Shown: positions 45,175 to 53,501 of the stretch, piece after piece
How the letters are laid out: the number at the start of each line of letters is the position of its first letter
Numbering within the stretch: the first letter of the stretch is position 1
From: Pseudonocardia nematodicida
Lineage (GTDB): Bacteria > Actinomycetota > Actinomycetes > Mycobacteriales > Pseudonocardiaceae
Reading direction: 5' to 3'
DNA length: 64,000 bases
Assembly (NCBI RefSeq): GCF_040105385.1
Contig: NZ_JBEDNQ010000013.1
Coordinates: 1-64,000 of the forward strand
Notes under the pieces: model-generated
Database searches by the model: none
What the model saw: only the letters and a program-made list of their open reading frames with translations
What the model was told of the DNA's origin: nothing
Program-made: the position numbers and the translations under genes

Positions 45175-45177
45175 GCC

Positions 45178-46677
45178 GTGGTCGTCGCCCGGGTCGCGGG
45201 CCGTGCGCGCTCGCTGCGGGCGCGGCTCGTGCTCACCGTGCTGCTGCTGTTCGCGGTGGCGTGCGTCGCGATCGGGGTGGCGACGACGGCGTCGCTGGAC
45301 CGCTCCCTGTCGGTCCGCCAGGACCGGGAGCTGGTCATCGCGCTGGACGGGTTCGTCGCCCGGCAGACCGGCGACCCGCCGGGTCGGCTGACCGGGACGC
45401 CGCCCGGCGGTGACCGGGACGCCCCGGACTCCCCGCCGGCGGACCCGCCGGGCTTCCTGCTCGGTCCCGGCCAGGGCCCCGGTTCGGTCGGCGCGATGTT
45501 CGCCGACGGCCGGCCGGTGCGCTCCGAGCAGGCCGAACGCGGCGGCGGGAGCACCGCGGTGCCGGCCGCCGACCTGACCGTGCTGCGGGGAGTCCCGGCC
45601 GACGCCGTGCCCCGCGACGTCGCGCTGTCCTCGGGGGCCTACCGCTCGGCCGCCTACACCGCGGGGACGACGACCTACGTGGTCGCCCAGCCGGACATCG
45701 CCGGCGACACGGTGGCCCGGCTGGTGCTCATCGAGGTCGTCGTGCTCGGGACGGCGCTGCTGCTGGCCGGGGTCGCGGCGGCGGTGCTGGTCCGGCGCGA
45801 GCTGCGCCCGCTCGAACGGGTCGCCGGGGTCGCCGCCGGGGTCGGGCTGCTGCCGCTGGACCGCGGCGAGGTGCGCCTCGCGGCGCGGGTGCCCGACCCG
45901 GACCCGCGCACCGAGGCCGGCAGCGTCGGCGTGGCGCTGAACCGGATGCTCGACAACGTGGAGGGCGCGCTCGCGGCCCGCCAGGAGTCGGAGACGCGGC
46001 TGCGCCGGTTCGTCGCCGACGCCAGCCACGAGCTGCGCACCCCGCTCGCCGCGATCCGCGGCTACGCCGAGCTGTCCCGCCGGGAGTCCGAGCCGGTGCC
46101 GCCGGGCACCGCGCACGCGCTGGTGCGGATCTCCACGCAGGCCGAGCGGATGAGCACGCTCGTCGAGGACCTGCTGCTGCTCGCCCGCCTCGACGCGGGC
46201 CGGCCGCTGGAGCGGGCCGAGGTCGACCTGACCCGGCTGGTGCTGGACGGCGTCGGCGACGCGCACGTCGCCGGTCCGGAGCACCGCTGGCACCCACGGC
46301 TGCCCGACGAACCGGTCACCGTCACCGGGGACACCCACCGGCTCGCCCAGGTGGTCGGCAACCTGCTGACCAACGCGCGCACGCACACGCCGCCCGGGAC
46401 GTCGGTGACCGTCGCCCTGGACCGGCCGGCTCCGGACCGGGTGCGGCTGTCCGTCACCGACGACGGCCCGGGGGTCCCGCCCGAGGCGCTCCCCCGGGTG
46501 TTCGAGCGGTTCTCCCGCGCCGCCGAGGGGCGCGGCCGCCCGCGCGACGACGCCGCCGGTGGGACCGGGCTGGGCCTGGCGATCGTGTCCGCGGTCGTCA
46601 CCGCACACGGCGGGACGGTCTCGGTCGAGAGCGAGCCGGGGCGGACCACCTTCACCGTCGAGCTACCGGCGTCCTGA
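45178..46677 (+). CDS. Membrane sensor histidine kinase
   Basis: This 499-aa kinase has a first membrane helix (~15-38), an extracellular sensor region (~40-175, Pro/Gly-rich, with ASP/PPG stretches), a second membrane helix (~178-200) and a HAMP linker. A HisKA domain with His284 (DASHELRTPLAAIRGY) and an HATPase_c domain follow (N-box NLLTNARTHTP, G1 DDGPGVPPEALP, G2 GGTGLGLAIV). GTG start. It phosphorylates the upstream response regulator. Its 3' end overlaps the MerR gene on the other strand by 15 bases. Confidence 0.94.
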   Translation: MVVARVAGRARSLRARLVLTVLLLFAVACVAIGVATTASLDRSLSVRQDRELVIALDGFVARQTGDPPGRLTGTPPGGDRDAPDSPPADPPGFLLGPGQGPGSVGAMFADGRPVRSEQAERGGGSTAVPAADLTVLRGVPADAVPRDVALSSGAYRSAAYTAGTTTYVVAQPDIAGDTVARLVLIEVVVLGTALLLAGVAAAVLVRRELRPLERVAGVAAGVGLLPLDRGEVRLAARVPDPDPRTEAGSVGVALNRMLDNVEGALAARQESETRLRRFVADASHELRTPLAAIRGYAELSRRESEPVPPGTAHALVRISTQAERMSTLVEDLLLLARLDAGRPLERAEVDLTRLVLDGVGDAHVAGPEHRWHPRLPDEPVTVTGDTHRLAQVVGNLLTNARTHTPPGTSVTVALDRPAPDRVRLSVTDDGPGVPPEALPRVFERFSRAAEGRGRPRDDAAGGTGLGLAIVSAVVTAHGGTVSVESEPGRTTFTVELPAS

Positions 46678-47472
46678 CCCGCTGTCGGCGGTGGTCCCGG
46701 AAGCCGTGGTCCCGGAGCCGGCCTCCGGCGCCAGGTCGCGGGAGAGCTCGCGGATGAAGTCGTCCATCGCCTCCTGCATCGTCTGCCGGAACGCGCCCAG
46801 CAACGACTCGGTGGCCACCGGCTGCAGCGCCTCCACGGCGGTGCGGACGTCGGCGACCCCGCTGTGCGGCAGACCGGCCTCGACGTGTGCCCGCCAGATC
46901 TGGTCGCGGAAGAGCTCGACGAACACCTCCGCGATCTCCCGGGTCCGGGCGCGCAGCTCCACCCCGACCTCCGCGATCGCCTGCGGCGACAGCCCGAGTG
47001 CCACCGCGTGCGCCCCGGCTCGCATCAGGGACGGGTTGAGGATCCGGATCCGGCCGCCGTCGGTCCGTTCGACCAGGGCCGACCGGGTGAGCTGCGTGAT
47101 CGAGTCGTCGGAGAGGTCCGCACCCGCCCAGGCCGCGAAGCCGCCCTCGTCGATCTCGACAGGTTCCTCGGGCCGCCACGGCGCGAGCATGCCGCGGTAG
47201 AGCCGCAGGGCCTCCTCGGCGCTGCCGGACGGGGTCTGGTGGATCAGCACCCCGATCGCGGCGAGCGAGAACCCGCGGCGCTGCAGGCCGGCGATGAGCT
47301 CGAGCCGGGACAGGTGTCCCGGCCCGTACCAGGCGGTGCGGCCACGGATCTCCCCCGGCGGGAGCAGCCCCCGGGTCAGGTGCGCCCGGACGTTGCGCAC
47401 CGTCATCCCGGCCAGCTCGGCCAGCCGGTCGATCGGATACTCGTCCCCAGTGGACGGCGAACCGGACATCAT
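46663..47472 (-). CDS. MerR-family transcriptional regulator
   Basis: This 269-aa protein has a MerR winged helix-turn-helix at ~13-80 (YPIDRLAELAGMTVRNVRAHLTRGLLPP, then HLSRLELIAGLQRRGFSLAAIGVLI). A long helical C-terminal effector domain (~100-245) follows, much longer than in metal-sensing MerR proteins and without their cysteines. This type is common in actinobacteria and may respond to an acyl or drug-like ligand. It starts with two ATG codons. Its own promoter should lie in 47473-47724. Confidence 0.88.
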   Translation of the reverse strand: MMSGSPSTGDEYPIDRLAELAGMTVRNVRAHLTRGLLPPGEIRGRTAWYGPGHLSRLELIAGLQRRGFSLAAIGVLIHQTPSGSAEEALRLYRGMLAPWRPEEPVEIDEGGFAAWAGADLSDDSITQLTRSALVERTDGGRIRILNPSLMRAGAHAVALGLSPQAIAEVGVELRARTREIAEVFVELFRDQIWRAHVEAGLPHSGVADVRTAVEALQPVATESLLGAFRQTMQEAMDDFIRELSRDLAPEAGSGTTASGTTADSGSGRR

Positions 47473-47724
47473 GACGACCCTACCCGCGAGCCGCCCCGCT
47501 CCGCCGAACCTGACACCGGGTGGACCTCTCCCGAATTGATGTTTCCGCTGGTCGAGAGCCGATCACGCGAAGACGTTGACATGACCATCGGTGTCGGTTT
47601 GTACTATTACGGCACACTCGGGCTGCCGAGACCCGGCCGAATGCCCGCGGCCGGACAGCGCCGGTCCGGCCGGCGGGAACCCCCCTCCCCGCCGGCCGGT
47701 CCGGTTCCCCGTGACGGCGGCGCG
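47473..47724. other. Intergenic region with A/T-richer promoter-like patch
   Basis: About 250 bases between the MerR gene start and the end of the SpeG-like gene hold no convincing gene. At 47575-47612 a lower-G/C patch contains TTGACA and, 20 bases on, TACTAT (plus strand), plus a GACA-N10-TGTC pair of short arms. The spacing is longer than usual. Nothing obvious is transcribed rightward from it, so this could be a MerR-bound element or chance. Confidence 0.35.
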
Positions 47725-48267
47725 TCACGCGCCGCCGTCGAGGCCCTCCGGGTCGCGACCCAGGTGGTCGCGCTGCAGGATCGCCATCCGGTGCGCGTCG
47801 CGGTAGCGGCCGCTGGCGAAGTACTCCTCGCGCAACGTTCCCTCCACGACGAACCCGGTCCGCTCGTAGGCCCGCACCGCGCGGTGGTTCTCGACGTCCA
47901 CGACGAGGTACACCTTGTGCAGGTTCAGCACGCCGAACGCGTGGTCCAGCGCCGCCGAGGTCGCTGCGGCGGCCAGCCCGCGGCCCTGGAAGTCCGGGTG
48001 GACGATGATCTGGAACTCGGCGTTGCGGTGGATGTAGTCGATCTCCACCAGCTCGACGAGACCCGCCCGCTCACCGTCGAGGTCGATGACGAAGCGCCGC
48101 TCGCGGTTGTCGTGGATGTGCCGGTCGTAGATGCCCTGGAGCTCGACGAGCGCCTCGTAGGGCTCCTCGAACCAGTAGGACATGATCCCGGAGTCGTTCG
48201 ACAACCCGTGCACGAACGCCAGGTCGTCCCGCTCCAGCGCGCGCAGGCGCATCCCGGTCGGCGCCAT
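47725..48267 (-). CDS. SpeG-like GNAT N-acetyltransferase (spermidine/spermine type)
   Basis: This 180-aa protein has the GNAT fold. The N-terminal part (LRALERDDLAFVHGLSND, then WFEEPYEALVELQGIYDRHIHD) matches SpeG, whose loop binds polyamines. The acetyl-CoA motif is VHPDFQGRGLAAAATSAAL (about 95-115), and the C terminus has VVEGTLREEYFASGRYRDAHRMAILQ. It would acetylate polyamines. I chose the ATG at 48267, whose A is also the last base of a TGA ending the upstream small gene, so translation is coupled. The long frame upstream is not the real N terminus. Confidence 0.85.
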   Translation of the reverse strand: MAPTGMRLRALERDDLAFVHGLSNDSGIMSYWFEEPYEALVELQGIYDRHIHDNRERRFVIDLDGERAGLVELVEIDYIHRNAEFQIIVHPDFQGRGLAAAATSAALDHAFGVLNLHKVYLVVDVENHRAVRAYERTGFVVEGTLREEYFASGRYRDAHRMAILQRDHLGRDPEGLDGGA

Positions 48268-48470
48268 CAGCGCGCGGCGTGCCCCCGGACCGGGGTCGCG
48301 CAGGAGGGGCAGTCCCGCCACGGCAGCGTCCGCGAGTCGGCCGGACGCGCCGCGCCGCAACGACATGCGGCCGCGAGGGCGCCCCAGCCGGGCATGGTCT
48401 TGGCCGGACGACCGGCCCGGACCAGGGTGCGGCCGGAAGCGGACGTGCGGGAGGGCAGGTACAGGCGCAT
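48267..48470 (-). CDS. Small 67-aa cysteine-containing protein, unrecognised
   Basis: I do not recognise this family. The protein is 67 residues with a CxC pair at Cys36/Cys38 (ACRCGAARP) and a CxxC pair at Cys54/Cys57 (WRDCPSCATP), a zinc-ribbon-like spacing. The third codon position is about 90% G or C, as in real genes here. A GGGGAT sequence precedes the ATG, and its TGA overlaps the ATG of the SpeG-like gene (TGATG), which implies translational coupling. It may be a small metal-binding partner. The chance that it is not a gene remains. Confidence 0.55.
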   Translation of the reverse strand: MRLYLPSRTSASGRTLVRAGRPAKTMPGWGALAAACRCGAARPADSRTLPWRDCPSCATPVRGHAAR

Positions 48471-48525
48471 CGAGATCCCCGACGGATGTGGTGGAGGCGG
48501 CAACCTGTGGGTCACCAGGAGATAC

Positions 48526-48544
48526 TTCGCAGATACTCTGCGAA
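48526..48544. promoter_or_regulatory. Perfect inverted repeat in divergent SpeG-like/acyl-CoA synthetase region
   Basis: TTCGCAGA-TAC-TCTGCGAA has 8-base perfect arms and a 3-base centre, with -10-like GATACT and TATCT hexamers in it on both strands. It sits 56 bases before the 67-aa gene and 88 bases before the synthetase gene, in an A/T-richer patch. It looks like a regulator operator shared by the two divergent promoters. Confidence 0.65.
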
Positions 48545-48631
48545 ACATTACCGTCATGGCGGGTGAGCCCGGCCACAGGTCATCTGAACGCGGTCGGCGA
48601 CGGTGCGGGTAGCCCTGCCAGACTGCCGCGC

Positions 48632-50320
48632 ATGGCCGCTCCTCCCCTGCTCCAGACCGTGACCGGCACCCTGACCGGTTCGGCCCGTACGGCCTACGAG
48701 CTGGGCAGCGGCACGGCCCGGGCGACCGTCGCGCTCGCCCGGTCCGGTGTGGTGCGCCCGCTCGGCGCGGGCCGGCTCTACGGGGTCAGCCGCGCCCTGC
48801 TGCGCTACGGCTACAGCATCACCGCCGCGTTCGCCGTCGGCGCCGCCCGGCACCCGTACCGGCTCGCCGTCACCGACGACGACGGCGTCACCACCTACGC
48901 CGAGCTCGAGGACCGCACCGACCGGCTCGCCCTGGCACTGATCGACTCGGGCGCCGGGCCCGGAGCCCCGGTCGGGGTGCTGTGCCGCAACGCGGCCGCC
49001 CCGGTCGAGGTCATGGTCGCGGCCGGGAAGGCCGGCGCCGACGTCGTGCTGCTCAACACCGGGATGTCGGCCGAGCAGCTGCGGACCGTGGCCGGCCGGC
49101 AGCAGCTGCACACCGTCGTCGCGGATCCGGAGTTCCTCGAGCTCGTGCCCGCCGGGCCCCGCGTGGTGCTGACCGGCGGCCCCGACGGGCCGCGCGCCGC
49201 GGGCGACCGGCGGCTCGACGACCTCGAGGTGATGGTGCACCGGGCCGGTCCGGGCGAGCTGCCGTTCCGGCCCGCCCGGTCCCGCACGATCGTGCTGACC
49301 TCGGGCACCACCGGCGCGCCGAAGGGGGCGAAGCGGCCGCACCCGTCCAGCCTCGCCCCGGCGGCGTCGATCCTCTCGACGATCCCGCTGCGTGCCGGGG
49401 AGCCGGTGCACATCGCGGCGCCGCTGTTCCACACCTGGGGCAACGCCGGGCTGCTGCTCGCCGCGCTGCACGGCGCGACGATCGTGCTGCGCCGGCGCTT
49501 CACCCCGGAGACGTTCCTCGCCGCGGTGCGGGAACGGCACTGCACCACGGTGTTCGCCGTGCCGGTGATGCTGCAGCGCGTGCTCGAGGCCGACGAGGAC
49601 CGCGGGGCCGCGGCGGACGGCTGGGGCGGGCCGGCACGGCCGCGGGTCGTCGCCGTCAGCGGGTCCGCGCTCCCCGGCGGGCAGGCCACGGCCTTCATGG
49701 ACCGCTTCGGCGACTGCCTCTACAACCTCTACGGCTCCACCGAGGTCTCCTGGGTGTCGATCGCCGGACCACGGGACCTGCGCGACGCGCCGGGCACCGC
49801 GGGCCGGGCCCCGGCCGGGACCACCCTGGTGATCCTCGACGGCCACGACGAACCCGCGCCGACCGGCGTCGACGGGCGGGTGTTCGTCGGCAACGACCTG
49901 CCGTTCGAGGGCTACACCGGCGGGGAGCACGAACCCGAGCGCCGGAACGGACTGCTGGGCACGGGCGACGTCGGGCACCTCGACGACCAGGGACGGCTGT
50001 TCCTCACCGGCCGGGCCGACGACATGATCGTCTCCGGCGGCGAGAACGTGCACCCCGGACCGGTGGAGGACCTGATCTCCGGTCTCGACGGGGTCCGGGA
50101 GGCCTGCGTGCTGGGCGTCGACGACGACGACTACGGGCAACGGCTCGCCGCCTGGGTCGTCACCGAACCCGGCGCGGATCTCACCGCCGAACAGGTCCGC
50201 GGGAAGGTGAAGTCCGGCCTCGCGCGCTACGCCGTCCCGCGCGACGTGCACTTCCTGGACGAGCTGCCGCGCAACCAGACCGGCAAGGTGCTGCGCGCCG
50301 AGCTGCCGGGCCGGAGCTGA
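48632..50320 (+). CDS. AMP-forming acyl-CoA synthetase (FadD-like)
   Basis: This 562-aa enzyme activates fatty or other carboxylic acids to acyl-CoA through an acyl-adenylate. The P-loop TIVLTSGTTGAPKGAKRP is near residue 225, the AMP-binding NLYGSTEVSW is near 367, the hinge TGDVGHLDDQGRLFLTGRADDMIVSGGENVHP is near 450, and the C-terminal lysine lies in LPRNQTGKVLRAELPG. The N terminus (1-60) has the extension seen in mycobacterial FadD proteins. It stands alone, divergent from the SpeG-like gene. Confidence 0.9.
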   Translation: MAAPPLLQTVTGTLTGSARTAYELGSGTARATVALARSGVVRPLGAGRLYGVSRALLRYGYSITAAFAVGAARHPYRLAVTDDDGVTTYAELEDRTDRLALALIDSGAGPGAPVGVLCRNAAAPVEVMVAAGKAGADVVLLNTGMSAEQLRTVAGRQQLHTVVADPEFLELVPAGPRVVLTGGPDGPRAAGDRRLDDLEVMVHRAGPGELPFRPARSRTIVLTSGTTGAPKGAKRPHPSSLAPAASILSTIPLRAGEPVHIAAPLFHTWGNAGLLLAALHGATIVLRRRFTPETFLAAVRERHCTTVFAVPVMLQRVLEADEDRGAAADGWGGPARPRVVAVSGSALPGGQATAFMDRFGDCLYNLYGSTEVSWVSIAGPRDLRDAPGTAGRAPAGTTLVILDGHDEPAPTGVDGRVFVGNDLPFEGYTGGEHEPERRNGLLGTGDVGHLDDQGRLFLTGRADDMIVSGGENVHPGPVEDLISGLDGVREACVLGVDDDDYGQRLAAWVVTEPGADLTAEQVRGKVKSGLARYAVPRDVHFLDELPRNQTGKVLRAELPGRS

Positions 50321-50384
50321 CGGCCCGCGGCGACGACATCGGGTGGCCGCCCGATCACCGTCGGGTGAGCAGACCCCTCCCCCC

Positions 50385-50412
50385 TTGAAGTAAGGCGTGC
50401 CTTCCCTACACT
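50385..50412 (+). promoter_or_regulatory. Promoter with embedded DtxR/IdeR-like iron box, leaderless transcript
   Basis: TTGAAG (50385-50390), a 16-base spacer and TACACT (50407-50412) form a good sigma-70-type promoter. The spacer contains the palindrome AAGGC-GT-GCCTT within AAGTAAGGCGTGCCTTCCC (50388-50406), similar to actinobacterial iron boxes. The expected start falls at or next to the ATG at 50419, so the mRNA would have no leader. Binding of iron-loaded IdeR would block the polymerase. Confidence 0.65.
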
Positions 50413-50418
50413 GGCCCG

Positions 50419-51324
50419 ATGACGACGGGTGCGACGGTGGACCGCGCGCTCGCGTCCGCGCCCGAGACGGCCGGGTGCGCGGCGTCGAGCGAGCGGGCCG
50501 GTGAGCCGCTGGCCGGCACGGCGCCGGCCGCGCGCCGCCTGGTCGCCGTCGAGCACGTCGGGGCGTGGCCGCGGGCGGTCGCCGACCACGCCGACCCGGA
50601 CGTCGCCCAGCTGTTCGCCCGGCTGCGCGGCGAGGGCGTCGTGCTGCTGCTGATCCGCCGCACCGGCCGCGCCGGTCGGACCACATCGGACACCGGCCGC
50701 ACGGTGTTCGTCGCCGATCTCGCGCCGGGCGCGTCCCGGGTGGTGCGACGCACCGTGCGCGGCACGTCCGACCTGGCCCGCATCCCGACCTCTGTGGACG
50801 GTGGCGAGCCGGTCACCGACCCGGTCCTGCTGGTCTGCGCGCACGGCCGCCGCGACGTCTGCTGCGCGGTGCACGGCCGTGCGCTCGCCGCGGACCTCGC
50901 CGACGCCGACGCCGACGTCTGGGAGTGCACCCACCTCGGCGGCCACCGCTTCGCCCCGACCGGGCTGGTGCTGCCCACCGGCTACGCCTACGGCCGGCTG
51001 GACACCGGTACCGGGCTGGCCGCGCTGAAGGCGGCCGCGGGCGGCGGGGTCGACCCGTGGTCATGCCGCGGGCACGTCGGGCTCTCCCCGGCCGCCCAGG
51101 TCGCCGAGCTCGCGGTGCGCGGACACACCGGGATCGGCGACGCCGGCGCGCTCGTCGTGGACCCGGCCGCCGGTCCCGGCCCGGTCGCCGTCGCGCACCG
51201 CGACGGTCGTGTGTGGACGGTCGACGTACGCCCGGACGACGGCGTGGCGCCGCGGCCGCCGTCCTGCGGCGCGCAGCTGGAGCCGGTCGTCCCGCTGGCC
51301 GCCGGCCGCGTGACCGGGAGCTAG
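50419..51324 (+). CDS. Sucrase/ferredoxin-like family protein
   Basis: This 301-aa protein matches the Suc_Fer-like family (thioredoxin-fold, [2Fe-2S] ferredoxin related). It has Cys140 in LLVCAHGRRDVCC, Cys148/149, and the motif VWECTHLGGHRFAPT (Cys170, His172, His176). In other actinobacteria such genes are iron-repressed and lie near siderophore loci; a role in ferric-siderophore or redox metabolism is plausible but unproven. The promoter upstream carries an iron-box-like palindrome and no ribosome-binding site, consistent with a leaderless message. Confidence 0.85.
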   Translation: MTTGATVDRALASAPETAGCAASSERAGEPLAGTAPAARRLVAVEHVGAWPRAVADHADPDVAQLFARLRGEGVVLLLIRRTGRAGRTTSDTGRTVFVADLAPGASRVVRRTVRGTSDLARIPTSVDGGEPVTDPVLLVCAHGRRDVCCAVHGRALAADLADADADVWECTHLGGHRFAPTGLVLPTGYAYGRLDTGTGLAALKAAAGGGVDPWSCRGHVGLSPAAQVAELAVRGHTGIGDAGALVVDPAAGPGPVAVAHRDGRVWTVDVRPDDGVAPRPPSCGAQLEPVVPLAAGRVTGS

Positions 51325-51331
51325 TACCCCG

Positions 51332-52120
51332 TCAGGCCTGGAACCAGCGGCGCAGCGCGGTGGCGAGCCCGTCGTCGGCGACCGTGCCGGTGACCTCGTC
51401 GGCGTCCGCGCGCACCTCCGGCGGAGCCTGCCCCATCGCGACGCCGTGTCCGGCCCACCGGAGCATGGCGCGGTCGTTGTCGCCGTCGCCGACCGCGAGA
51501 ACCTCCTCGGCACGGATCCCGAGCCGTGCCGCGACCCGGGCCAGGCCGGACGCCTTGGACACCCCGGCCGGGACCAGAGTCACCCACGGCAGCTCGTGGT
51601 CGAGGGTCACCGTGGCGTCGTCGACGACGAGCCCGGCCGCCCGCGCCGCGGTCTCGGCCGGGGTGCGGCCGGGCCAGTAGGCGATCAGTTTCGGGGTGGG
51701 CTCGGCGACGATCCCCTCGATGCCGACCTCGGTGACCGTGCCGGCGAGCAGGCCGTCCGGGAACGGGGCGCTGACCCGCTGCCCGACCCCGACGTGCTCG
51801 CCGGCGAACACCGCGCCGGGGAAGAGCTCGCGCAGCCGGGACAGCGCCGCGGTGACGTCGAACCGGGCGACGCTGCGCACGACGCGCGAGGCGGTGTCCA
51901 TCTCGACCGCGCCGTTGGAGGTCAGCGTGACCCCGCCGGTCAGCCCGAGCTCGTCCAGCGCGGTCGCGACCCCGATCACGGTGCGGCCGGTGCAGAGCAT
52001 CACCTCGGCGTGCCGGGTGGCGGCGGCGATGGCGTCGCGGACGGCGGGGGACGGCGGGTTGCGGCCGTGGACGATCGTCCCGTCGATGTCCAGGGCGACC
52101 AGGCGGGGGCGTGGGGGCAC
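51332..52120 (-). CDS. HAD-superfamily hydrolase (Cof/type IIB)
   Basis: This 262-aa phosphatase has all four HAD motifs: DIDGTI (nucleophile Asp, ~11-16), LTSNGAVEMD (motif II), Lys in VSKASGLARVAARLGI (~200) and GDGDNDRAMLRWAG (~215-228). The cap domain is of the Cof type that acts on sugar phosphates, FMN or PLP. It starts with GTG at 52120. Its stop is 7 bases from the end of the convergent sucrase/ferredoxin-like gene. Confidence 0.9.
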   Translation of the reverse strand: MPPRPRLVALDIDGTIVHGRNPPSPAVRDAIAAATRHAEVMLCTGRTVIGVATALDELGLTGGVTLTSNGAVEMDTASRVVRSVARFDVTAALSRLRELFPGAVFAGEHVGVGQRVSAPFPDGLLAGTVTEVGIEGIVAEPTPKLIAYWPGRTPAETAARAAGLVVDDATVTLDHELPWVTLVPAGVSKASGLARVAARLGIRAEEVLAVGDGDNDRAMLRWAGHGVAMGQAPPEVRADADEVTGTVADDGLATALRRWFQA

Positions 52121-52280
52121 GGGCCGACCCTAGATCGACGCCGCGGCCCCGGGCGCGGCCCCGGGCCCGGCGCCGCGACCGGTCACCGGCTTCCGCGACC
52201 GTCGCGGAGGTCGCGGCGACGGGTCACGGGTCGCGGCGGTGCTGTGCGCCGCGGTCCCGGACCGTGCGACGGTGATCGGT

Positions 52281-53426
52281 GTGACCGCGAACCCCACTCC
52301 CGCAGACCCGTTCGCACCGGACGCGGGGCTCGCCGCGCACCCGGCCGTCGTCGCCGCGCACGAGGTCGCCGAGGGCGTGCTCGCCCCGCAGGCCGCCGAG
52401 GCCGACGACCCGGCCCGCGGGGTCCGCCGCGAGGTCTGCGAGACGGTGGCCGCCGCCGGGCTGCTGTCGGTGACGGTGCCGGTCGCCGAGGGCGGGTCCG
52501 GCGGCGACGCCCGCGTCGAGGCCGAGGTCGTCGAGCTCCTGGCGGGAGCGTGCGGGGCGACCTGGTTCGTCGGCACCCAGCACCGCACCCCGCAGCAGCT
52601 CGCCCTCGGCGGCCCGCGGGGCGTGCCCGAGGGCACCGTGCGCACCGGTCCCGCGGCGGCCCGCTACCGCGCGGGGCTCGGCACCGCCGCCGAGCGCGCC
52701 GGGATCGCGATCGCGCACCTGCGCCGTCCCGGCCCGCCCGCGGTCACCGCCGAGCCGCACGGCTCCGGCTGGCGGCTGCGCGGGCACTCGGACTGGTGCA
52801 CCGGCTGGGGCCTCACCGACCTCGTCATGATCGGCGCCACCACCCCGGACGACCGCTACCTGTTCGTCCTGGTCCCGGCCCGCGAGACCGCCGGGCTGCG
52901 GGCCGGTGACCCGCTGCCGCTGAGCGTGATGGGCGGGACCCGCACCGTCTCCGTCGAGTTCGACGACCTGGTCGTGCCCGGCGACGCGGTGCTCGCCGAC
53001 GTCGACGGGGCGCCCTACCGGGCACTGGACGCGGCCCGGACCGCCAACGCCCATCCGGCCTCGATCGGACTGCTGCGCCGGGTGCTCACCGAGCTGGGAC
53101 GCCTCGGCCGGGAACGGGCCCGGCCGGAGGCGAGCGAGCTGGCGGCCACGCTCACCGTCGACGCCGCCCGGTACCGCGACGAGGCGTACGCGCTGCTCAC
53201 GCAGGTCCCGGTCGGCGAGCGGGTGGCCGAGCGGACCGCGCTGCGCGGCGAGCTCGCCGCGCTGACCGTGCGGGCCGCCCAGGGCCTGGTCGCGGCCCGG
53301 TCCGGATCGGCACTGCTCGCGTCGAGCCCGGAACAGCGGTGGGCACGCGAGGCGATGTTCTTCCTGGTCCAGGCGCAGACGGTGCCGGTCCGCGCGGCCC
53401 AGCTGGCCGCCCTCGGCCGGAGCTGA
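52281..53426 (+). CDS. Acyl-CoA dehydrogenase-like flavoprotein
   Basis: This 381-aa protein has an acyl-CoA dehydrogenase-type N-terminal helical domain (~20-110), a middle beta domain (HLRRPGPPAVTAEPHGSGWRLRGHSDWCTGWG, then SVMGGTRTVSVEFDDLVVPGDAV) and a helical C-terminal half. The C-terminal half is poorly conserved, and I do not see the usual catalytic glutamate region clearly, so the reaction is not certain. The start is ambiguous among GTGs at 52272 and 52281 and an ATG at 52239. Confidence 0.75.
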   Translation: MTANPTPADPFAPDAGLAAHPAVVAAHEVAEGVLAPQAAEADDPARGVRREVCETVAAAGLLSVTVPVAEGGSGGDARVEAEVVELLAGACGATWFVGTQHRTPQQLALGGPRGVPEGTVRTGPAAARYRAGLGTAAERAGIAIAHLRRPGPPAVTAEPHGSGWRLRGHSDWCTGWGLTDLVMIGATTPDDRYLFVLVPARETAGLRAGDPLPLSVMGGTRTVSVEFDDLVVPGDAVLADVDGAPYRALDAARTANAHPASIGLLRRVLTELGRLGRERARPEASELAATLTVDAARYRDEAYALLTQVPVGERVAERTALRGELAALTVRAAQGLVAARSGSALLASSPEQRWAREAMFFLVQAQTVPVRAAQLAALGRS

Positions 53427-53501
53427 GCCCCGCACGGATGCACAGCCGGCCCACAGGTCGGGCACACGATCACGACAGCGCCGGCGACGACCGTTCCGGA
53501 C

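Noticed and set aside
44335..46608. Antisense 757-codon frame opposite the two-component system
   Set aside because: The response regulator and kinase motifs on the plus strand are complete; the antisense frame has no domain and low-complexity composition.
47575..47612. A TTGACA...TACTAT promoter pointing right
   Set aside because: The spacer is 20 bases and no gene starts downstream on that strand; kept only as a weak note.
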